A DNA stretch of 64,000 nt, from NCBI RefSeq assembly GCF_051622035.1, contig NC_135360.1, forward strand, positions 33,497,206 through 33,561,205, in the 5' to 3' direction. Positions 11,836-25,340 of this stretch are shown piece after piece. Position 1 is the first letter of the stretch; each line of letters begins with the position of its first letter. The notes below the pieces were generated by a model, which did no database searches, had not been told where the DNA came from, and saw nothing but the letters and a program-made list of their open reading frames with translations. Source of the DNA: Arctopsyche grandis (lineage: Eukaryota > Arthropoda > Insecta > Trichoptera > Hydropsychidae). Made by a program: the position numbers and the translations under genes.

Positions 11836-14800
11836 TACGAACGAAGGTTACATACATACATACATACATACAAAGTCTCTTTCCAAATTATATATTAGAT
11901 ATTATTATTGGTATGATTTATTTTTACTTGACAGTTAGGTAGCAACGACTGGACGAAATAATTAAGATGACCATGAACGAGTCTGTGGATATTTTGAATG
12001 AAAAAAATCGCCATTGTTTCCAAAATCAAATAAGCATTTTAATCCATGAAACCGTTGGAACACGCTTGATTTAACACTCCACCAACACAATGCATTTTAA
12101 AATAATAATGAAAAAATTGAGATGCATCCAATGTGATCAATTATTGTCGCAAATTTTATTATTCGTTGTATTCGCTTGCATGCATTATCATTTCCAAAAG
12201 ATGCTGGAAAGAATAAAAATAAAAATTTACCAATAAGACCTCAACCTAGGCTTTTTTGAATTTTGAAATTTGTTAATTTTTTTTTTTAATTTACGTAACG
12301 ATACGGCTGACGAATTGACGATTTCCCAAAAAGTAACTTGTTTATATGTGCGTTGTTTAGACAATTAATTATAAGTATTTAAAGCAATAAAAATCACAAC
12401 CAATAGAAAAAACATCTGAATATTGATTTCAATCCTCACTTTTGGCAGATCGATACTAGATTTTGAGTTAAAGATTGCAAAAGCCAGCAAAAATCATTGT
12501 CATTTTCGAATTGAGTGGGTCAAAATTAGTAAAGATTGATAAAACGTGATTTTTTGTTGCTCAGTGTAATCAACACTTACATTTTTAAAATGATTTAAAG
12601 TCAATTTCATCGCATTTTCTTTCGACATTGGATCATCCGAGATTCGCAACACTTCTAAACAATTTATTTGTTTATGTTTTGTGTTGACTATCGATACTTT
12701 TGATGTCTAGTGCTTTCGCTAGCTTTATGAAGTGCTTTTCGTCGATTTCTGTAAGTTTATTTGAAATATTAAATCCGATTATTCAATTCCTTTCAAGCTT
12801 AAAATCTAATCGTACTTATTTCTCCAGTGCAGCAATACTTTAATATGTCATCGATAACTGGGTATTCGAACTGAGAAAATATAAAATCCAATTGAGATTG
12901 TTATTCATGGAAGAATTGGCTACACGCTACCAGAATTGTCATGTGCAAACCTAATCTGCAATTGTGAAGAAAGATCTTTGTGAGTGACATTTTCTTTAGA
13001 TTATCATCATTTTTGAAATAGATTAAGCATACCTTCGGTTGCGAACGACAATTTCAAAATCAAAGTACTTCTGCTGATGTATGAAATCAATATACATACA
13101 TATGTATATGAATTCGATTTTTTTTGACGCAAAGTCTGGCTTTGTCTTGACTGCAATCATTTTGTTTTTTCAAATCTTCTCTTTGAAATGAAACAATATT
13201 CAGAAGAACGTACGTTAAATACAATACATATGTATAAATGTATATAATTGCAAGAATTTCCTACTGGATATAATCTTAACAATGACTGAAGAATTATGAT
13301 GACTGATGTCTTTTATAACGTTTGTAGGATAGATAAGTTTATCATGATCATTCTCTGCCCACTTCATTATGTTATTCCAAATTTTAAATTATTACAACGT
13401 ATGTATAATTTTTATTCTATATTGAAATTAATCCTTATTTAGTAATCTAATCATACACCTTAACTTACAAACGAATATAAATTAAATTTGATTGAAAATT
13501 GTAATCTTGTTTCCTCAAAAGAACTAACATTTAATCAGCATTTAATGTGTTAGTATAAGTTTGCACTAGGTTTCACGAGTATGTGGTTTTTTACGACAAA
13601 TACCTATAGATGTTTACAAATATGTATAGGAATGCTTGGCTTCGCCCAAGTTTCAATTTTCAAATTCGATGCAATGTCGAATTTCACGCTTAAATTTCGG
13701 ATTGATTCATGCTTTATATATTATATATTATATGTAATATAGATTAGGAGGTATAAATAAATATTTTCGATTGCAGCTTAAACTAATGGAGAATTCAAGG
13801 TCTTCCAATAATAACTTAAGCATCGGTCTTAATCTGATAGGAGCATTCTTTTGGAGATTAGAGAGTTTTTAAATGTATTTTTTGCAATATTAGTTTCACT
13901 CTTGAGTTTCAAAGCTTTTGATAGACTATTTTAGACAAATAAATATTTTTTCATGTTTAAAAAAACAGGGAAAATGCAGATTTGAAAACTGTCCGTTTAT
14001 TACAAGGAATATGTTTAGTATTGTGTTATCTGTCCTAGCCATGATTAATTTTATATTTATAATTATGAATAATCTACGTGACAGGATGTATTTGTGTCTT
14101 TAGAAATGATAAATACATTTATCATTTCCGTCTAAGCAATTTTTCAAAATTATCTATGGTTAATTGTATCTTATTATCCCCTTTTTTCTTTTTTTTAACC
14201 ATATAATGTCCATAAACATATGTACTGTTTGAATATTTTCCTAATTAAAAATAAATAGTTGATGTTCTATGGAGGAATGCCTCATCATATTGGAGGCTAG
14301 GATTATTACCTTTATTTCGAAATGAATTCATGTTATAAACAAATTTATATAACAGGAAATATAAGAAAATAGAAAAAATTGAAACAAATGAATAAAAAGA
14401 GTAAAAATTTATTATAACATTTATTTACAAATATAAATTGTTGATTTCATTGTCTTCACAGGGAAAATTTCTCCCATCTCGTGTGAAAAATACACTAATC
14501 ATGATTTCGAGGTATGTTTTGCGAATAAAAGATTTTTTTTTAATTAAAACTGTCTGTCATGGCCTTTAAAAAGTTGAAAAAAAAAACAAAAAAAAATGAA
14601 AAAAATAAATATAAAGCCTTGATTTATTAACTATATAAATTATTAATTATATTAAATAATATAGTCATACTTATATGCGTGTAGACGTAAATTTTTTTGT
14701 CGGAATTGAAAATTGACTATTTAATATAATAATTTATATACAATGGTAACTTAATCGTGGTCATGTGAGAGATTACACAAATTTGCGTGGTTGTTTCCTT

Positions 14801-14915
14801 CTTTTAATTTAACTATATATAACTAGTATGATTTTTATGACAAGCGTAATATACACACATACATAAAATACGAGTATTATGACACATTATTATAATAATG
14901 TTTAATTATTTTAAT
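11836..14915. other. Intergenic spacer between the two peroxidase genes
   Basis: About 3 kb of AT-rich sequence with a CATA repeat near 11850-11872 and homopolymer runs near 14570-14600. No coding exon, RNA gene or named element was recognised. The part next to 14916 probably contains the 3' UTR of peroxidase B. Confidence 0.5.
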
Positions 14916-17900
14916 TTATTTCTTAAAGAATGGATAGTTTCCGTGAGCATGAGGCGACGACGCATCTTGCCAGAGTGAAAGATCCATCGCCGGTAAATGA
15001 GAGCAGGGTTGTAGTCTATTCCTGTGAATAAAAATAGAAGAAGTGTTAGAGAATTCGATTTTGAGAAAAAAAAATGGAAAAGAACGGATAAAACGTACGA
15101 TTTGGACAGTCTTTGGAATCCTCTCGGTTGCATGTTCTCGATGTTGTCGCCATTGTCGCAGAACAGTCTCGATACGGACGCTTTGCGGATTTCGTTCAGT
15201 TGTTCTAAAATTTTTAATAATATTTCCATAATATAAAGAATGATCTTGTTGTGCTTTTGTCGTTGTGTGGGATTTGGTTTATACCTGGTGTGAATTTGGA
15301 GTCGGTTCCGCCATTTTCGTAGAAGAATCTATCGCCTTTTCTTGTACGGTAGAATTGTTCAGTCAAAATGCACAAGAATGTTGGACCAGCCAGTGTTCCA
15401 TCCACTAAGGCCTCCAGAGATCCTCCAACTGTGAGGTCAATGTCATCGACTGATTCGTATAGTGACGATAAAAGGTGAATGTTCTAAAAAAAAATTAAAA
15501 TTATTGATATTTTCAACATATGTATGAACTATGAATGTATACATATAATTAGATTTGTATTATATATTTTTTGTCAAAAGATTTGGTACCTTGGATGACA
15601 TGAGGTCGTTCAAATCGTCGAAGGTGTGAGCTCTGGGTAGACCGCAAGCTTCTCTGTGGTCATTGTAAGAGGCTAATCCGTGATCTCTGTTCCTCTGGAT
15701 GTCGATGGCTCTCAAATCTCCACCGAAAGTGTTGTTTCTCTTGAACAGGAACTGTGTGATTTCACTGTCGAAGAACTGATCGCTGTCCCTCTCTGGTTGA
15801 GTGCCCATTCCTCTGGTGAGGTCGTCGAAGTTGTTGCCTTCTTCGATGATGGAAGGTCGGTTGAACCAGTCGCTCAGTCTGATGGCTCCTCTCGATTGAC
15901 GGTGCTCGTTGATGAGCCTGCGATGTGGAATGTATTGGTTAAATTTGGGAAGGTATTTTTTTTTTATTCCAATGAAGGTTTGAATACTCACTCAAGTTGA
16001 CCGGCGATGAGTGAGTGGAAGAATCTGAAAGCGGCTGTTGCGTGGTCGTTCAAGATTGTTGGATCTACTGTTGGGTCGTAGTCGTTGACGTATCCTTTGG
16101 CAGTTGGGTAGATGATGCGATTTTTGATTGAATTTTCCAAACCTGTAAATTGTATATAATATAATGTTTATTTTTATTCAAATTTATGCTTTGAACATTT
16201 TTTTGTAATTGTATGTAGTCGTTGAAATGTTTGTATTTAACAATAAAAAGAAAAAGTTTGAATTAAATTTTAAGACGTGTATGATATGTACATAGTAATA
16301 GCTTTTATTTAATCTCAATAGATGTCAATATAACAATTTTCATTTCGATTGTCTTTATTAATAAAATTTTTATATTTTCATTTGAATAAATTTGAATTAT
16401 TCACTGATTTAATTAATTAAAAATTTTTATGCCAGTCAAAATTATGCATATTAAATAATAAGTTTGAATTTAAATTATATTTAAAATAAAACGTACTTCG
16501 AAAAATTAGATTTTACAGAATATCAATAGATGTCAGGATAACAATTTTTTTACAAATTTTTCATAAAATATATGTAATGAAAATATATGTAATGAAAATT
16601 CACATAAATTGATACTAATTTAATGAACAATTAAATATAATTTTTAATATAAATTAAATCAAGTAATAGTCCAATAGAGTGAATAGCTTGAACATACATA
16701 CCTCCAGTTTGATTTATATTTTTAAGTGAATTTTGAATAATTCCATCTATATTTCATACTTAATATTGTTTGCTTAATAGATGTCTCAATATATATAAGC
16801 TTTCATACAAACTTATTATAATTTGGATGAATAAAAATATTTATTTAAAAAAAAATTACCAATGAAAATTGGAAGCCACTCGTAGTAGTTGATATGCTGA
16901 TATTCAGCGACAGCGATCTTCCTTGCCTCTTGGAAGGTAGTCTCATCGTCCCAATGAGGATTCAAAGCAGTCAAAGCATCGGCAATCCTATTGTGTTCAC
17001 GCAATAAAATAATTTGAAGAATAGTCAACTGAGGATTTTGATTCACACGCATGTCACCTAAAAAAATAACATTGAATTTGAACAAAAACTCACACAAAAT
17101 TAATTCAATTCTTTAGCAAAAAATAGTAGTAAAATACCTGCTAAGTAGCATGGCTCATCTGGAGACAATGAACTTTCACACACTAAAGTTGAATTGGTTT
17201 CAGTCGGTGGGTAATCCCTTCCTCGTCTTTGCTCAACCAAAAGCCTTCCACCTACGTTTGATCTCAACGGACGATTTTGGGCATCTGAGTTTCCATAAAC
17301 TAAAGACATATCCATATAAGCAGTCACAACTGTCAACTGAAATACACCCAAAAGTTTAGAACACGTATTTTAAATCGAATTAAACTTATATTCTGGAGAT
17401 TTTGTTACTTGTTCAGCAGGCTGGTGACCTCCAATACATCCCCTATCCCTGTCTGTGATGGTTCTGACAAAGTTCATGCACTTTGTGCGGGTAAGTTTGT
17501 GGACTGGGTCATCTTCTGGTATGATGATGTAAGAGCAGTGCTCGTTCAATAGACCCCTGTCTACGAATTGGCCATCTTGAGTACAGCATTGCGTGAATTC
17601 CTTGTCTGCAATGGGATATTTTTGTTATTGTTGAACGGTGAAGGTATATTTGAATGAAGTTTTGAAGTATTTACGTGATTGTGTTGCACCAGCTGCAAGG
17701 GACATGTCGTGGGTTACGATCTGACCCCATTGCATAGCGTTTAGGTTCCAAACATGGTCATCGATTGGCTGGTCAGGGAACAATAGAAGACTCAGTATCC
17801 TAGCAAGTGGTAGTTCTCGTCCAGATGAAGATACGGGAAGAGCGCTAATTCCTGTGAAACATTAAGGATTTTACATAACGAACGTGTGCTGGAACTTTTC

Positions 17901-18627
17901 CATGTCATTGAATATCAGAAATTGTCAATAGAAAAAATAAAACACTTATTAAAACTAATATTATGATATAAGGAAGTGAGATAAGATGAATTTAACGTAA
18001 GTCAAAGAACAGAAAAGAGAAATTATGTTTGAATCTGAACTGGAAAAAAAATGAGACACTAAAAAGAGACAACAGAAGGGACACAAAATATAAAAGTATA
18101 ACAAAGGTAGAAGATGAAAGATAAAGCAGAGTATGCAATAGACAAACAAAATAGTTACCATCTCCATATTTGGGAGGAAGCAGTCTTCCATAGGGCGTCT
18201 GTGGAATACCCAAACCAGGATTGTTCAAATTGTTACACGACCCATCGAAAGACCTGTATCTGCTCTTCGGGCAGAAATCTGGAGGTTGGCCACAAGTCAA
18301 AGTAGCTGGATCGATTGTTGGCGGAGGAGCAGATGGACCGAAAGACCTAAAAAACACCACACATCAAACCAAAACTCACCACAGAAACATCAAAGACCAG
18401 ACAACAACAATAAATTACCCGAAACCTCCTCCAAATCCTCCGAAACTGCCACCGAATCCTTTATAGGAATTTCCGAAATAGGAATTTCCTAAAAACTGAG
18501 AAGGTTTGAAGGGCTTGAAGGAGACAGCTGGATGGTGATTCAGAAACACTGAATAGGCAGATGGTCTTATGGCGAAGGCGCAAGCCGCAATTGTTGATAG
18601 TATGACGAGATTTTGATGAACACCCAT
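14916..18627 (-). CDS. Animal haem peroxidase ('peroxidase B'), 11 coding exons
   Basis: Secreted haem peroxidase of the insect chorion-peroxidase/peroxinectin-like type. Coding exons: 18419-18627, 18159-18346, 17675-17851, 17409-17605, 17138-17336, 16860-17057, 15992-16142, 15590-15917, 15285-15483, 15099-15204, 14916-15021. Joined they give 685 residues, all phases matching. ATG 18627 was chosen because CCACCATGG is a strong context and MGVHQNLVILSTIAACAFA is a good signal peptide; the bases just upstream look like a splice acceptor, implying a noncoding first exon. Residues about 50-72 are Gly/Phe-rich (FGGSFGGFGGGFG). Domain motifs: YRSFDGSC (100-107), WGQIVTHD with distal His180, TAYMDMS calcium loop (262-268), GDMRVNQ with distal Arg327, LREHNRIADAL, YDPTVDP, AFRFFHSLI with proximal His432, IQRNRDHGL. 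All catalytic positions are present, so an active enzyme is expected. Thr179 and Gln330 replace the haem-linking acids. Confidence 0.94.
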
Positions 18628-18934
18628 GGTGGATTCTGGAAATGACAAAAACAAATTTTTAGTTCACTTGGATACTTAATAAAAACATATGACATGAGGG
18701 GTACAGATTTTGGATATAGACTGCTAAGTAATCGTTACTCTATTTCTAATTGGTAATGAAATCCATACCTTGGATATGAACTTATAAGAGCAAATATAAA
18801 AATACGCGGTACACATTGCGCAGTGCGCTTTTTATTTGTTATTTTTTTATATTTTTTTACTCTGTATGCGGACTGTTATATCCCAAGAATTCCCCTGACA
18901 AATAGAAATAGAATATTTTTCTACCTAATATTAG
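18628..18934. other. 5' flank of peroxidase B
   Basis: Minus-strand upstream region. A splice acceptor (TTTCCAG near 18633-18639) precedes the start codon, and a CCAAG-GTATGG donor lies near 18769, so a noncoding first exon may end there. TATA-like runs occur around 18785-18860, but no single promoter could be fixed. Confidence 0.35.
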
Positions 18935-19035
18935 CGTACAATGCTAACAACTGAGAGGTTGCTGGGGTCGATCCCGTGGGTTGAATTTATTCCAAGTATT
19001 TCTATAGTGTTGCTGGTCAGACTTGGATATTTGTA
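18935..19035 (+). mobile_element. SINE fragment S1
   Basis: Partial tRNA-like head with GAGAGGTTGCTGGGGTCGAT (B-box region) followed by GTTGCTGGTCAGACTTGGAT, as in the longer copies. The 5' end and body are missing. Confidence 0.6.
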
Positions 19036-19141
19036 AGATTATTCGAATAACCTCGAATAATTTGAGGTTAAATTGACATTACACAACTAATAACCTCGAG
19101 ACCGTAGGAGCTCCCGAAAGCATGATGATATCACTCACACA

Positions 19142-19370
19142 GCCAGCAGTATGGCTCGGTGGTTGCGTTTATGTTTAGCACCGAGAGGTTACCGGGTTCG
19201 ATCCCGTTAGCTGACCGGGGTTGAAAATAATTTAATATCCGAGTCTGACTAGCGATATGAAAATAATTTAATATTTGTGACTCCAAGTCAATTTTTCAGT
19301 CAATCAGAGTTTGCCAATTTATCTGATTTCATTGCTGAAACCTTTCCAAAAAAAATTGGCACCTATCCAT
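19142..19370 (+). mobile_element. tRNA-derived SINE S2 (3' truncated)
   Basis: Head GCCAGCAGTATGGCTCGGTG with B box GGTTCGATCCC, then the core GTGACTCCAAGTCxxTTTxxx and AGAGTTTGCCAATTTATCTG. It stops at the next SINE and has no 3' hairpin tail. The RNA polymerase III promoter boxes mark it as a tRNA-derived SINE rather than a tRNA gene. Confidence 0.8.
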
Positions 19371-19375
19371 ATCCT

Positions 19376-19812
19376 AGCCAGCAGCATATCTCGGTCGTTA
19401 AGCTTCTGCCTAACACCGAGAGGCGCCAGGTTCGATCCCATGAGCTGAGCTCGATTGAAAAGAATTTTTCTGAGTATACCTATAGTGCTGCTGATATTTG
19501 TGACTCCAGGTCGATCGTTTCCCATCAGAGTTTGTCAATTTTCTCTGATTTCATTGTTAAAACGGTTCCCGATTAAAAATTGGCTAAAAATCCTCCCTAC
19601 CTACTATGTCACAACTATTTGAGTATGATTAATGTACCATAAAATTGATGTACAATTCATAGATGTCTCGTTAATTTGCGAGTTTTCAGTGTCTCGTAAT
19701 TCAGTGACTTGTATAATAAAAATGCTGTATTGTTTGTAATTGGCCAGGAAGGCGCATTGGGGCTTACCTGTAAAGCCTTCCTAGTATAAAATGTAATAAA
19801 AAAAAAAAAATT
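19376..19812 (+). mobile_element. tRNA-derived SINE S3, full length with AGGAAGGC hairpin tail
   Basis: About 435 bp. The tRNA-like head carries GGTTCGATCCC. The core is GTGACTCCAGGTCGATCGTT then AGAGTTTGTCAATTTTCTCT. A spacer follows, then GGCC and a hairpin of AGGAAGGC (19746-19753) pairing with GCCTTCCT (19775-19782) around a GCATTGGGG...CCTGTAAA loop, and finally an A-rich end. This is the best reference copy in the window. Confidence 0.85.
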
Positions 19813-22800
19813 TCTCATCGTTATTTTAATATAATTTAAAATTTATATTAAGATTGTTATAAATTTATATAAAATAAATACGTACGAATGTGTTGCCTTG
19901 GAACTAGCCCCGTAATGGCAGTGCTAAAATATAAATTAAAAAATAATAATTGAGGATGCTTTGACTTTCACCTAGACTTATATTTTTTCTCATAATTCAT
20001 ATCGAAATTATCATTGCTTTACAATCAATTGTAATTACTAATTAGTCGTAGGTACTTCTAAGACTATTCTCAGATGGTTCTTTATCTGTCTGCTTTTGAT
20101 CTCTTTTGTTCTCTTAAAACTGAAGAACAAAGAGAAAATTAACCGTAGAAAATGTCTTTTGTAACAATGGATCCGCTTTTTATACACGTTCTGTATACAT
20201 ATATAGAAGAATGATACATTTGTATGCATTATACATACATGTTTGTACACAATTTGTGAATTATTAAGTATTGACTTTGAAAATGTGCACACGTGTCGAT
20301 TGCTATTATTAATGTAAAATGTTCGTGATCCATTATTTATTCAGTTCGAGGTCACATATTTTTGTTTTAGTATTTATTTGTTATTGTTAATAAATAATCC
20401 ACATGATTTTTACACTGACTATGTTACGCGTCAAGGTAGTAAGTGTGTTTGTGTTTTTTTTTTCCCAATTTTCAATGTCGAACAGATAATTTTAACAATA
20501 CGCAATGAAAAATTAAAGCTATTAATTATAAATTTGAGTTAATAGCATTGTAACGTGTAAGTTATATTATATTATTAACTTGGAATGCATAGTGTACATA
20601 ATATACGCGAACGTGGGCCGAAACCAATCAATCTATTTGAAGTATCAATATTTTTAAATGACGTAATGTTTTTCGGTTTTTTTTTTGATCAAAATAAAAA
20701 ACAACACTTTGAATTTTATATTGATTCATAATTTTGCTCAATGGTTTACTCAATCTGTAATAATTTAACAGTTAAAAACAGTAAGTATAATACTATCATT
20801 TTTATTCACTGCATTCGAATTTCATCAAATTGTTTTAAGTATTATTTTAAAAATACATATAGAATCAATTATAATAATGTATTAAATGTTATATTGCAGT
20901 TACAATTAAAATTTTCATACTATATTATGAAATATCTTATACATATCGTTGTGTGTAGAAAATTGGACCAAAATAAATCATCGTATTTAAAATATCAATA
21001 CTTTTTATATCCTAGATGATTTTTATTATTATTTTCTATTACAATTGAATAAAATACTATATATTTTACAGGTGCGCTCCAGTCTATCAACTTGCAATAT
21101 CTCGAGACTCGTTTACTCAAATTTTCGCCTGCTTACAAAGGAATTTGTATATATGTATGTACTATATTTAATATATAATGTAATATATTTAATATACGAG
21201 ACATGTTGTAATCATTCATAATTTTTTTAAGCTATTAACACACCTTTAAAATATTTAAATGCTTTAGATCTTTAATTAATATTATGTATTAGATGTATTA
21301 TGAGCATTTATAAGAATTGCAAATAGGTTTTTAAGCTCTTTTTCCTATTCAGCTGTACATTAACATTAGAAGAATATAATAATATGATTACTAACAAAAT
21401 TAAATTAAAATTGTAAAATAGAAAATGATCAGTAGATCAGTAGCTATTAAAATAGTTATAAAATGTATTGAGAACATAATTTAGTAATAATAACAAACAT
21501 TTAAAAATCAATTCTTGCTTTTTTTTTAATAATTAATGTTTATTTCGTAAAATAAAAATTTCGCTTTGTAAAACATTCCGTATATGTGTTTGTATATATA
21601 CAAACTCAACGACGAAATACACCGAAAAGGTTGGGAAAATGAGTCTTGAGATATTATGTACAAGTTGGTGGAACGAGGTAGACCTATATTTTATAATTAT
21701 TAAATATTTTGAAACAAAATTGATGTTAAAAGTTATTTTATCGGTATATTAATGTTTAATAAATGATAATAATTATATTATACACTATGTGTGTTATAAA
21801 AATGTGTCAATGTGTCGTATTGAGCCATTACATTGACAAATTGAATAATTTCCACGCCAATTTACAATTTTAATTGCTAGAAAAACCGTTGACATTTTAT
21901 TCCCACAGTAAACCAGGCAGCTTAAGGCATTGAATCTGCATTAAAAATCTTTCATTACAAAACCAGACCGAATCGGAAAATGCAACCGTTTAAATTCACG
22001 GATCACATTCGATTCCTATTTGGGTAGGATCAGGTGAAATCGAATCCACTGTACAATGTTTAAATTCCAGTGCTGCTTCGTGATTTTTAAAAATTTAAAT
22101 TAAAAAGGAGTTTCGAAAAACGAGCGCGTACACGCCGTTTTACAATGCATTATTCATTGGCGTCGTGCGTTTCATTTAGTTATTTAAGGTTTTTTATTAA
22201 ACACGTCATTCGAAGAATCCGGACTATTGCGTACGTTTGCCCCGAGTAATTTATTTCAAAAGTCGCAAATAAATCATGATGCGAAAGTGCCGGAGAAATG
22301 TCGTTATCGGATTTGTTCCGTTTCGAGTCCAACTGGTTCATCAGTGTGAAATCGCAATTGAGTAATAACACTCTCGATCTGTAGCAGACGCAATTTCATA
22401 TCATCAATAAATAATCGATTAACTGGAAACATGCTAAAGCAACATAAATTACACCAGTAAAATAAATAAATAGTGCAGTGTATCAATTTCGCAGTAAGTA
22501 TAGGTCTTGTATTATATAGAACTTTTTTTTAAAAATTGAAATGTGTAAGACTTACAAAATATGCTTCCGTATACTATTGAGAACAAATTGAAGACTGGTA
22601 CGTATGTGTGTAATATAATTGATATTTTTCAAAAGGCAAAAGTGCTAATTTGGCGTTTGTTACGCCACTTTGTACACTGTAATTTATATGTTAGGAAACA
22701 CTTGTGATGTTTAAACATATGAATAGGACATATAAGCGTCGATATATCTCGGATATAACGAGGTGCGTTGTGGCGAGACGATCTGGAGCGGAGATAATTG

Positions 22801-24770
22801 TCGATTATGCAAGTTACACAGGCGAAGAATGCACTTCGTGCACTTATTTGCATTGAAAAGAGACGGATGTATGTATGGTGGTACGGTGCTGGCATGGGAA
22901 GCGGATTTTGCCGATTCACAATTTCGCTTTCGATGCACTCAATTGCACCTGCAACTTGCCAATCTCCATATAAGACATGCATACAAGAGATGAATGTGTT
23001 GAATGTCTGAAAGTTGTCCAAATCCGATGTTTGATCGACGAAAATTCCGTAACGGCTAATAAATAGCGTGTGCTTAAAAATTTTAATGCACTGTCTTGTT
23101 AGTGTGTTGAATAGATATGGTGTATCACTTTCTAAACTGCCTTTCGAAGAAAAAAATGCGGAAACTTTTAATATAATATAATATTTCGAATCTCCTTACA
23201 TGGGCGCCATTTTAAAAGCTGATTTGACAGTATCGTCTTTCGACTGAAGTTGACCGTTTTTAAATGAAAACGTGACTGACTTAAAATATCCCAAGCTGTA
23301 AATGTGTTATTATTATGAAAGTCGGTATTTTTATTGCAGTTAATTTAAAACTTTGAGCTCTTAAAAAAATATTAAGGAAGTTTCTCATTCGAAATTCGTA
23401 TACGTTTTATGCACTTAAAACTCAATAACAGCTCTGCGTACGTACCCGAAATTTTAACAGTAAAATCCTTTCATACGAAGAGTTTAATTTGCACTTTCAA
23501 AATTTCCATTTCGAAGAAAAAAACTTGTTAAAATCGGCGTTTAAATTTGAATAATTCTAAAGGAAACAAAATCAAAATGGCCGCCGCTCAAATTTGACAG
23601 TTTTAATTTTGGCCGTAATTCACATTTACAAGACAATATTAAAAACGTAAATATAACGATTTAAATGCTTTATTATATTACAGTAACGATAAATATAACA
23701 TTTTAATATTTTTTTAATAATTTGAATTGAAACAGTAATTGAAAGTTTGTATTGAAATGGCAACACTTTAAAAAGCCAGTTTATTTCGGTAAACGGTCAG
23801 TAACATATACACAAAAATAACGTGACAATTGTCTAGTATTATAGATAGATAAAAACCATTTACTTAAAACAATGAGTATTTTTTTGACAAACGGACAATA
23901 GTGGAGCAGATACATAGTGTCTGATAATATAACTTTCTGTTAATCTTTTTACTGACAAATCAAACCAAGCTACTGACCAAATATGTAGATACAAGCCTTT
24001 AATAGGCTGCATTTAATATTTAATAATTAATTAAGAGAAGTAAGATAGTGGTACATTAAATACTGATATTATGCTATTAATAATGCTGTTTATGTACGTA
24101 TAAATTCAATTATATTCTAATCAAAAGTACATATTTATATATGCACTTACATAATTTGGTTAAAGTACTGATCATCTTCATATGAATATTAAAACACTAG
24201 CCAAAAGTTGAAAGAAACACTTAAAACATAAGCTTTTTTTAAATTATTGCCATCGTTTATGTAAATATTACAATATGCTAATTTGTCAGACGCTGCTTGA
24301 TTGAAGAAAAAATTAAGAAATTACACTATTTTCAGAATGTTTTGTATCGAAATTCTTGACCCTGGGCTTCAGCCAATGGTTTTATCCAATTTTCATAACA
24401 ACAGGTTTATCATAAATAAAATTATAGTTTTTTTTAAAGGTTTTCAAAGCTATTGTACATGTATATTGATAAGCATATCTACGGAGTGGCATAGTTAGCC
24501 TTTCAAGCACAATTTTTCCCAATTTATACTTTTGAAAATAAAAGAATCATAGCATCATCATAATTGATATATACATATCTGAAAAATTTGATTCCGAATC
24601 ACTGGTTTCCGGAATCGTCCGTAAAACACTGGAAAACAGCATTGATTCTTTCAAAAACCTACGATCTAAGTTCGAATCATTGAGACGGTATAAATTTGAT
24701 AAATATAAATTGAAACACGACATTTGAAGCAAACAAAAACATTAATTTTTATGTGGTAACATTGATTTAA
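19813..24770. other. Gene-free region with one LINE 3' UTR copy
   Basis: Nearly 5 kb, mostly AT-rich. A LINE 3' UTR copy lies at 21265-21520 (listed separately). Around 22140-23010 the base composition is higher in GC and several frames on both strands stay open at once. That fits low stop density better than coding, although a conserved regulatory block is possible. Confidence 0.5.
21265..21520 (+). mobile_element. LINE-J 3' UTR fragment (copy 1)
   Basis: Shares CTTTAATTAATATTATGTAT, TGTACATTAACATTAGAA and GATCAGTAGATCAGTAGCTA with the copies at 48050-48470 and 51078-51390. In the 48050 copy this sequence follows a LINE C-terminal reading, so it is that element's 3' UTR. Confidence 0.7.
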
Positions 24771-25340
24771 CCTTTAAAAGACGGAGCGTCGAGATTGAAC
24801 GAGTGTGCCGAACCGGAGTCGAGTAAGACCCCAGAAATTTTTAATCAAAATACAACTTTTCTCAATAAAAATGGGTTCAATATATATCTTATTAATCATT
24901 TTATACATCAACATAAAAAAAGTTTTGGTCGTATAGCATATTTTTGACTATTTTTGTATTAAAAAATAACGACAAGCATCAACAAGCAAACGCAAATAGG
25001 TAAGGCCAACAGGCGAATGCATGACTCAATAGCCACGCACCAAAAGCGACGAAAACAATACCTTACGAAAATATAGCTGTCTCTTTCTCTCGCATTGATT
25101 CATCGATCAACAAGAATATGCAAGCGAACAGTCAAAAACATAACTATCGCTACTGCCTTTAAATCATACTTTGGAACGTATAAATGTATTTTTTTACGAT
25201 GCACCCCTTTTCTTAATCATACAAAATCTATTAAAATAGATTTCTTGTAGTTCATTCTAGGAATACACGAAATATAGGGAGTATGTATAGCTTTGAAAAC
25301 CACATAGTTATTACGAAAAACGTAAACATTGGAGGGAGGG
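24771..25340 (+). mobile_element. TTAA-flanked MITE, family 1, copy A
   Basis: About 570 bp, starting TTAA-CCTTTAAAAGACGG and ending AGGGAGGG followed by TTAC, a decayed TTAA. The internal GTCGAGTAAGACCCCAG and GCATTGATTCATCGATCAAC are shared by all copies. TTAA target plus CCTT terminus suggests a non-autonomous piggyBac-type element. It contains no transposase. Confidence 0.75.

Noticed and set aside
15680..16000. 106-codon plus-strand open frame
   Set aside because: Antisense to exon 8 of peroxidase B; it reflects the codon use of the real gene.
19142..19210. Possible tRNA gene
   Set aside because: It has A and B boxes but no good cloverleaf, and the same head is attached to the SINE core in many copies, so it is a SINE head.
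22629..23021. 130-codon minus-strand frame
   Set aside because: Four other frames on both strands are open over the same bases and none has a recognisable motif, so low stop density from higher GC explains it.
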